Positions 61,335 through 64,000 of a stretch of 64,000 nt of DNA are shown here, piece by piece. The stretch is from Alphaproteobacteria bacterium (lineage in GTDB: Bacteria; Pseudomonadota; Alphaproteobacteria; UBA7887). Every line of letters begins with the position of its first letter. Position 1 is the first letter of the stretch. Below the pieces are notes generated by a model. That model searched no databases. It was not told the origin of the DNA and saw only the letters and a list, made by a program, of their open reading frames with translations. The DNA lies in assembly GCA_030739735.1 (NCBI GenBank), contig JASLYQ010000002.1, positions 1-64,000 on the forward strand, written 5' to 3'. The position numbers and the translations under genes were made by a program.

Positions 61335-62375
61335 ATGGGGTCGCAGCTACCACGCATCGTCTATTTTGACCGCATGATGCATGAGGACGGACGGCGTGTC
61401 CTGGCAGAGTCGCCCGAGGTCGCGCTGGTTCGCCTCGAGCGGGAAGCGCCTGAGGACGAGATCTGGCCGGTCATGGCCAGCATCCAGGGTTACCAGATTG
61501 GCTCAGCGCGTCAGGAGTTGCCACGCCACCTCCATACCGACGCTGCTTTGCTCGTGCGCTGCCCAGCGCTACTCGTGGTCTCGGCCGACGGCGCCGGCGC
61601 CGACACGGTCGACATCCCAGCTTGCACGGATGCTGGCGTACTCGTGGTTAACCAGGCCGGCGGCAATCGCGAGGCTGTCGCCGAGCATGGCCTGGCGCTG
61701 ATGCTGAGCGTTGCCAAGCGCATCGGCGAGACTGACCAAGCGCTGCGCCGTGACCGCAACTGGCACCGCAACGAATTCATCGGCCACGAATTGCAGGGCA
61801 TGACGGCCGGTATCATCGGCCTCGGCCACACCGGCTCCCGTCTTGCTGAGCTATGTGGCGGCGCATTAGGAATGCGCATTCTCGCCTACGACCCCTATAT
61901 CGAGGCCGAGTGTTTTGCTCGACATGGCGCAGAGGCTGTATCGCTCGACACATTGCTTGGCGAGTCGGACGTGGTCTCACTCAACTGCCCCCTGAGTGAT
62001 GAGACACGGAAAATGATTGACGCCGCAGCGCTCGCGCGGATGCGGCGCGGCAGCATTCTCGTCTCCACCGCACGCGGCGGCATTCACGACGAGAACGCCC
62101 TCTATGACGCATTGCGCGACGGCCACCTGTACGGCGCCGGGCTCGACGTCTGGGAAGACGAGCCGCCCGCTCTGAACCATCCCCTGCTGAGCTTGCCGAA
62201 CGTCATCGCAAGTCCTCATACAGCGGGTGTCACGGTCGAATCGCGCCGCCGCATCTCCTTGATATGTGCCGAGCAGTGGCTGACCATCTGGCGCGGCGAA
62301 AAACCGCCACGGCTACTCAATCCCGAGGCCTGGCCAACCTACGAGGCTCGCCGCCTGGCCCGCGCGCAGCCATGA
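61335..62375 (+). CDS. D-isomer-specific 2-hydroxyacid dehydrogenase
   Basis: This 346-residue NAD-dependent dehydrogenase has the GLGHTGSRLAELC cofactor motif near residue 157, the catalytic Arg in LVSTARGGIHDENAL, Glu in GLDVWEDEPPALNHP and His in ASPHTAGVTVESR. It resembles phosphoglycerate, hydroxypyruvate or glyoxylate reductases without a regulatory ACT domain. GGAGG precedes ATG 61335. Its stop overlaps the next gene's ATG (ATGA), so the pair is translationally coupled to an acyl-CoA-ligase-type enzyme. Confidence 0.92.
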   Translation: MGSQLPRIVYFDRMMHEDGRRVLAESPEVALVRLEREAPEDEIWPVMASIQGYQIGSARQELPRHLHTDAALLVRCPALLVVSADGAGADTVDIPACTDAGVLVVNQAGGNREAVAEHGLALMLSVAKRIGETDQALRRDRNWHRNEFIGHELQGMTAGIIGLGHTGSRLAELCGGALGMRILAYDPYIEAECFARHGAEAVSLDTLLGESDVVSLNCPLSDETRKMIDAAALARMRRGSILVSTARGGIHDENALYDALRDGHLYGAGLDVWEDEPPALNHPLLSLPNVIASPHTAGVTVESRRRISLICAEQWLTIWRGEKPPRLLNPEAWPTYEARRLARAQP

Positions 62376-63844
62376 ACGCGGCTGACAGCATCCTGGCCGC
62401 TGGCAAAGACGACGCGCCAGCGCTGATATGCAACGGCGAGACCGTCAGCCGCGGCGGCTTGCGGGCCATGAGCGCACGCTTCGGCAATGGCTTGCGCGAC
62501 GCAGGTGTTGCGCGCGGCGACCGAGTGCTGTTGTCGCTCGACGACAGCCCAATACTGTATGCCGCCTACCTCGGCTGCCTGCGTATTGGAGCCGTGGCCG
62601 TCGCCATAAATCCGCGCTGGAAGAAGTCCGAACGCAATGCCGTGCTGGTGGATAGCGCCGCCAAGCTGATGCTGGTCGAGCCGGGCCAGCCGCGCGATGA
62701 CGATCGCTTTTTGGTGGCCGGGAGCGAGCTGTTCGCCGAGCAATCGGCTACACTCCAAAGCATAGACATGTCCGGCGACGATCCCGCCTTCTGGATCTAC
62801 ACCTCGGGCACCACGGGAACGCCGAAGGCCGCCGTGCACTGCCACCGGGCGGCCAATGCTGCAACGTCGGGGGTCGCAGGCGTGTCGGGCCTCGGACCGG
62901 ATGACAGGGTTCTGGTGACCTCCAAGACCTTTTTCGCCTTTGCCCTGGCCCATGGCCTGTTCGGCGCCTTGACCCTTGGCGCCACAGTGATCTTACACCG
63001 CCCCTGGCCGCGCCCGGACGATGTTCTGACTCTTGCTGAACAAACCAGACCGACCGCCGTCTACAGCGTGCCCACGCTCTATCGTGACATGCTGAAAAGC
63101 GGTGGTGATCTGGGCAACGCTTTCGCCGACACGCGACGCTTCGTCTCAGCCGGCGAGCCATTGCCGCCAGTCCTTTTCGAGCGCTGGCGCGAAGCGACCG
63201 GACGGCCCATCGCCGAAGGCATCGGCACTTCCGAGACTATATTTCTCGTAATCGCCAATCCACCCAACGCGGCGCGCCCTGGCAGTGTCGGCCGGCCAGT
63301 GCCAGGCATGCAGGTCGAGCTTCGCGACGAGGCCGGAAAGCGTATCGACAAGGCGGATCACGTGGGTGATCTTTGGGTATCCTCGGATTCCGTCGCTGAC
63401 GGCTTTTGGCAGCGTCCCGAACTCAGCGCCAAGCTGTTCGTCGACGGCTGGTTTCGCACGGGAGACCGCTTTCGGCTCGATGCGGACGGCTACTGGTATC
63501 ACCAAGGCCGGCGTGACGACATGCTCAAAATTTCCGGGCAATGGGTCAACCCGGGGGAGATCGAGAACTGCGTCACCAGCGCCAAGCTCTGCGGCGAGGC
63601 AGCGCTGGTTACCGCACCTGATAGTGACGGTCTCGACCGCCCGATCCTCTTCGTCGCCGCTGTGACGCCCGAGCGCGAGGCATCGATCGCCGACGCCGTG
63701 CGTAACACCGTGGCACGCGAACTCAGCCCCAACAAATGCCCTGCCGAAGTGCGCAGTATCGAGGCCCTACCACGCACCGCAACGGGCAAAGTACAACGTT
63801 TCCGCCTGCGCAAGATGGCGCAGGCACCCAAACGGGAGACATGA
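62372..63844 (+). CDS. AMP-dependent acyl-CoA synthetase/ligase (benzoate-CoA ligase-like)
   Basis: This 490-residue ANL-superfamily adenylate-forming enzyme has the P-loop YTSGTTGTPKAAVH near residue 145, the A5 region GIGTSETIFLVIANPP, the hinge WFRTGDRFRLDADGYWYHQGR, and the A10 lysine in LPRTATGKVQRFRL. The layout and the KTFFAFALAHGLFGAL segment are closest to benzoate-type CoA ligases. I start at ATG 62372, overlapping the upstream stop; a longer frame from 62264 lies inside that gene. The acid substrate is unknown. Confidence 0.9.
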   Translation: MNAADSILAAGKDDAPALICNGETVSRGGLRAMSARFGNGLRDAGVARGDRVLLSLDDSPILYAAYLGCLRIGAVAVAINPRWKKSERNAVLVDSAAKLMLVEPGQPRDDDRFLVAGSELFAEQSATLQSIDMSGDDPAFWIYTSGTTGTPKAAVHCHRAANAATSGVAGVSGLGPDDRVLVTSKTFFAFALAHGLFGALTLGATVILHRPWPRPDDVLTLAEQTRPTAVYSVPTLYRDMLKSGGDLGNAFADTRRFVSAGEPLPPVLFERWREATGRPIAEGIGTSETIFLVIANPPNAARPGSVGRPVPGMQVELRDEAGKRIDKADHVGDLWVSSDSVADGFWQRPELSAKLFVDGWFRTGDRFRLDADGYWYHQGRRDDMLKISGQWVNPGEIENCVTSAKLCGEAALVTAPDSDGLDRPILFVAAVTPEREASIADAVRNTVARELSPNKCPAEVRSIEALPRTATGKVQRFRLRKMAQAPKRET

Positions 63845-64000
63845 CCATGCCGCTCACCCTCGCCAGCACCAGCTTTGCCGACGGCGACTATCTCGCCCGG
63901 GACCATATCTTGTCAGAGGCGTACGGCTTCGGCTGCGCCGGCGGCAATACCTCGCCGGAAATGCATTGGTCCGGCACACCGGAGGGCACCAAGAGCTTCG
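63841..64000 (+). CDS. YbhB/YbcL (PEBP) family protein, partial
   Basis: This is the beginning of a phosphatidylethanolamine-binding-like (Raf kinase inhibitor-like) protein, cut by the window end. The 53 visible residues include LTLASTSFADGDYLARDHI, then GCAGGNTSPEMHWSGTPEGT, the conserved ligand-pocket opening (NxSPxLxWxGxP) of bacterial YbhB. Its ATG overlaps the ligase stop (ATGA), so it is the third gene of a coupled set. Function in bacteria is poorly known. Confidence 0.88.
   Translation, partial: MTMPLTLASTSFADGDYLARDHILSEAYGFGCAGGNTSPEMHWSGTPEGTKSF

Noticed and set aside
61069-61377. ORF of 102 codons before the 2-hydroxyacid dehydrogenase
   Set aside because: No ribosome site and no family resemblance. 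It runs into the real gene in another frame.
1-64000. CRISPR arrays, rRNA, intact insertion sequences or prophage genes
   Set aside because: No regularly spaced repeats, rRNA segments, transposase or integrase motifs were seen on either strand.

Overview
The window reads as a chromosomal segment of a GC-rich alphaproteobacterium, probably a Rhodospirillales-like or related free-living or marine lineage. This is inferred from the gene content: an fds-type formate dehydrogenase, the urtABCDE-ureDABCEFG block, a YcgN protein, standalone TrpB2, an alphaproteobacterial-style zinc-ribbon protein, tight ATGA overlaps and GC-rich codon use. No rRNA, CRISPR array, phage or intact transposase was seen. 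One tRNA gene (Asn, GTT anticodon) is present.

Layout. 1-1785: split transketolase. 1786-2427: gene debris, including the tail of a Cys/Met-metabolism PLP enzyme. 2428-6788: NAD-dependent formate dehydrogenase (fdsB with a fused NuoE-like domain, then fdsA). 6940-9853: a catalytically degenerate HtrA-like protein, a YcgN protein and glycerol kinase. 10118-12915: an RraA-family protein, a 3-hydroxyacyl-CoA dehydrogenase and an atypical crotonase. 13415-14955: trpB2 and tRNA-Asn. 15170-25689: a minus-strand urea regulon, with the urea ABC transporter feeding a complete nickel urease and its accessory proteins, headed by a near-consensus sigma-54 promoter that points to nitrogen control. 26058-33653: a DsbA/HCCA-isomerase-like protein, an SDR, a two-gene soluble fumarate-reductase-like flavoprotein/Fe-S pair, a large secreted putative zinc protease and a hemerythrin. 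34100-39023: an enolase-superfamily enzyme, an MFS exporter-type permease, an amidohydrolase and a zinc alcohol dehydrogenase, probably a small catabolic cassette. 39423-44753: ABM monooxygenase, panB, zinc-ribbon protein, amidase, M20 carbamoyl-amino-acid-type hydrolase and glyoxalase II. 44812-49423: a broken small membrane protein, cspA, an esterase-like exported protein, OsmC, a HupE/UreJ-like protein and TrpD2. 49914-55789: a branched-chain-type ABC transporter (livKHMGF) co-directional with an LldD-family FMN enzyme. 55951-60716: an anomalous island with an AT-rich exported protein and a carbamoyltransferase-methyltransferase fusion interrupted by one in-frame TGA. 61335-64000: a 2-hydroxyacid dehydrogenase, an acyl-CoA-ligase-type enzyme and the start of a PEBP-family gene, joined by ATGA overlaps.

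Two themes stand out. First, a nitrogen and small-molecule scavenging lifestyle: formate oxidation for NADH, urea uptake and hydrolysis under sigma-54 control, amidase and carbamoylase, and ABC uptake. Second, ongoing gene decay: at least five truncated remnants (PLP sulfhydrylase-like, iron-ADH, possible lipase, enolase-superfamily, hydantoinase A), two ORFs cut by a single TGA in frame, and one FMN enzyme whose conserved N-terminus has no ATG/GTG/TTG.

The most novel object is the roughly 1,130-codon carbamoyltransferase plus SAM-methyltransferase fusion at 56928-60326. It sits alone in a horizontally acquired-looking patch, with open frame continuing beyond its amber stop. All functional statements rest on motif recognition by eye; no database search was run.
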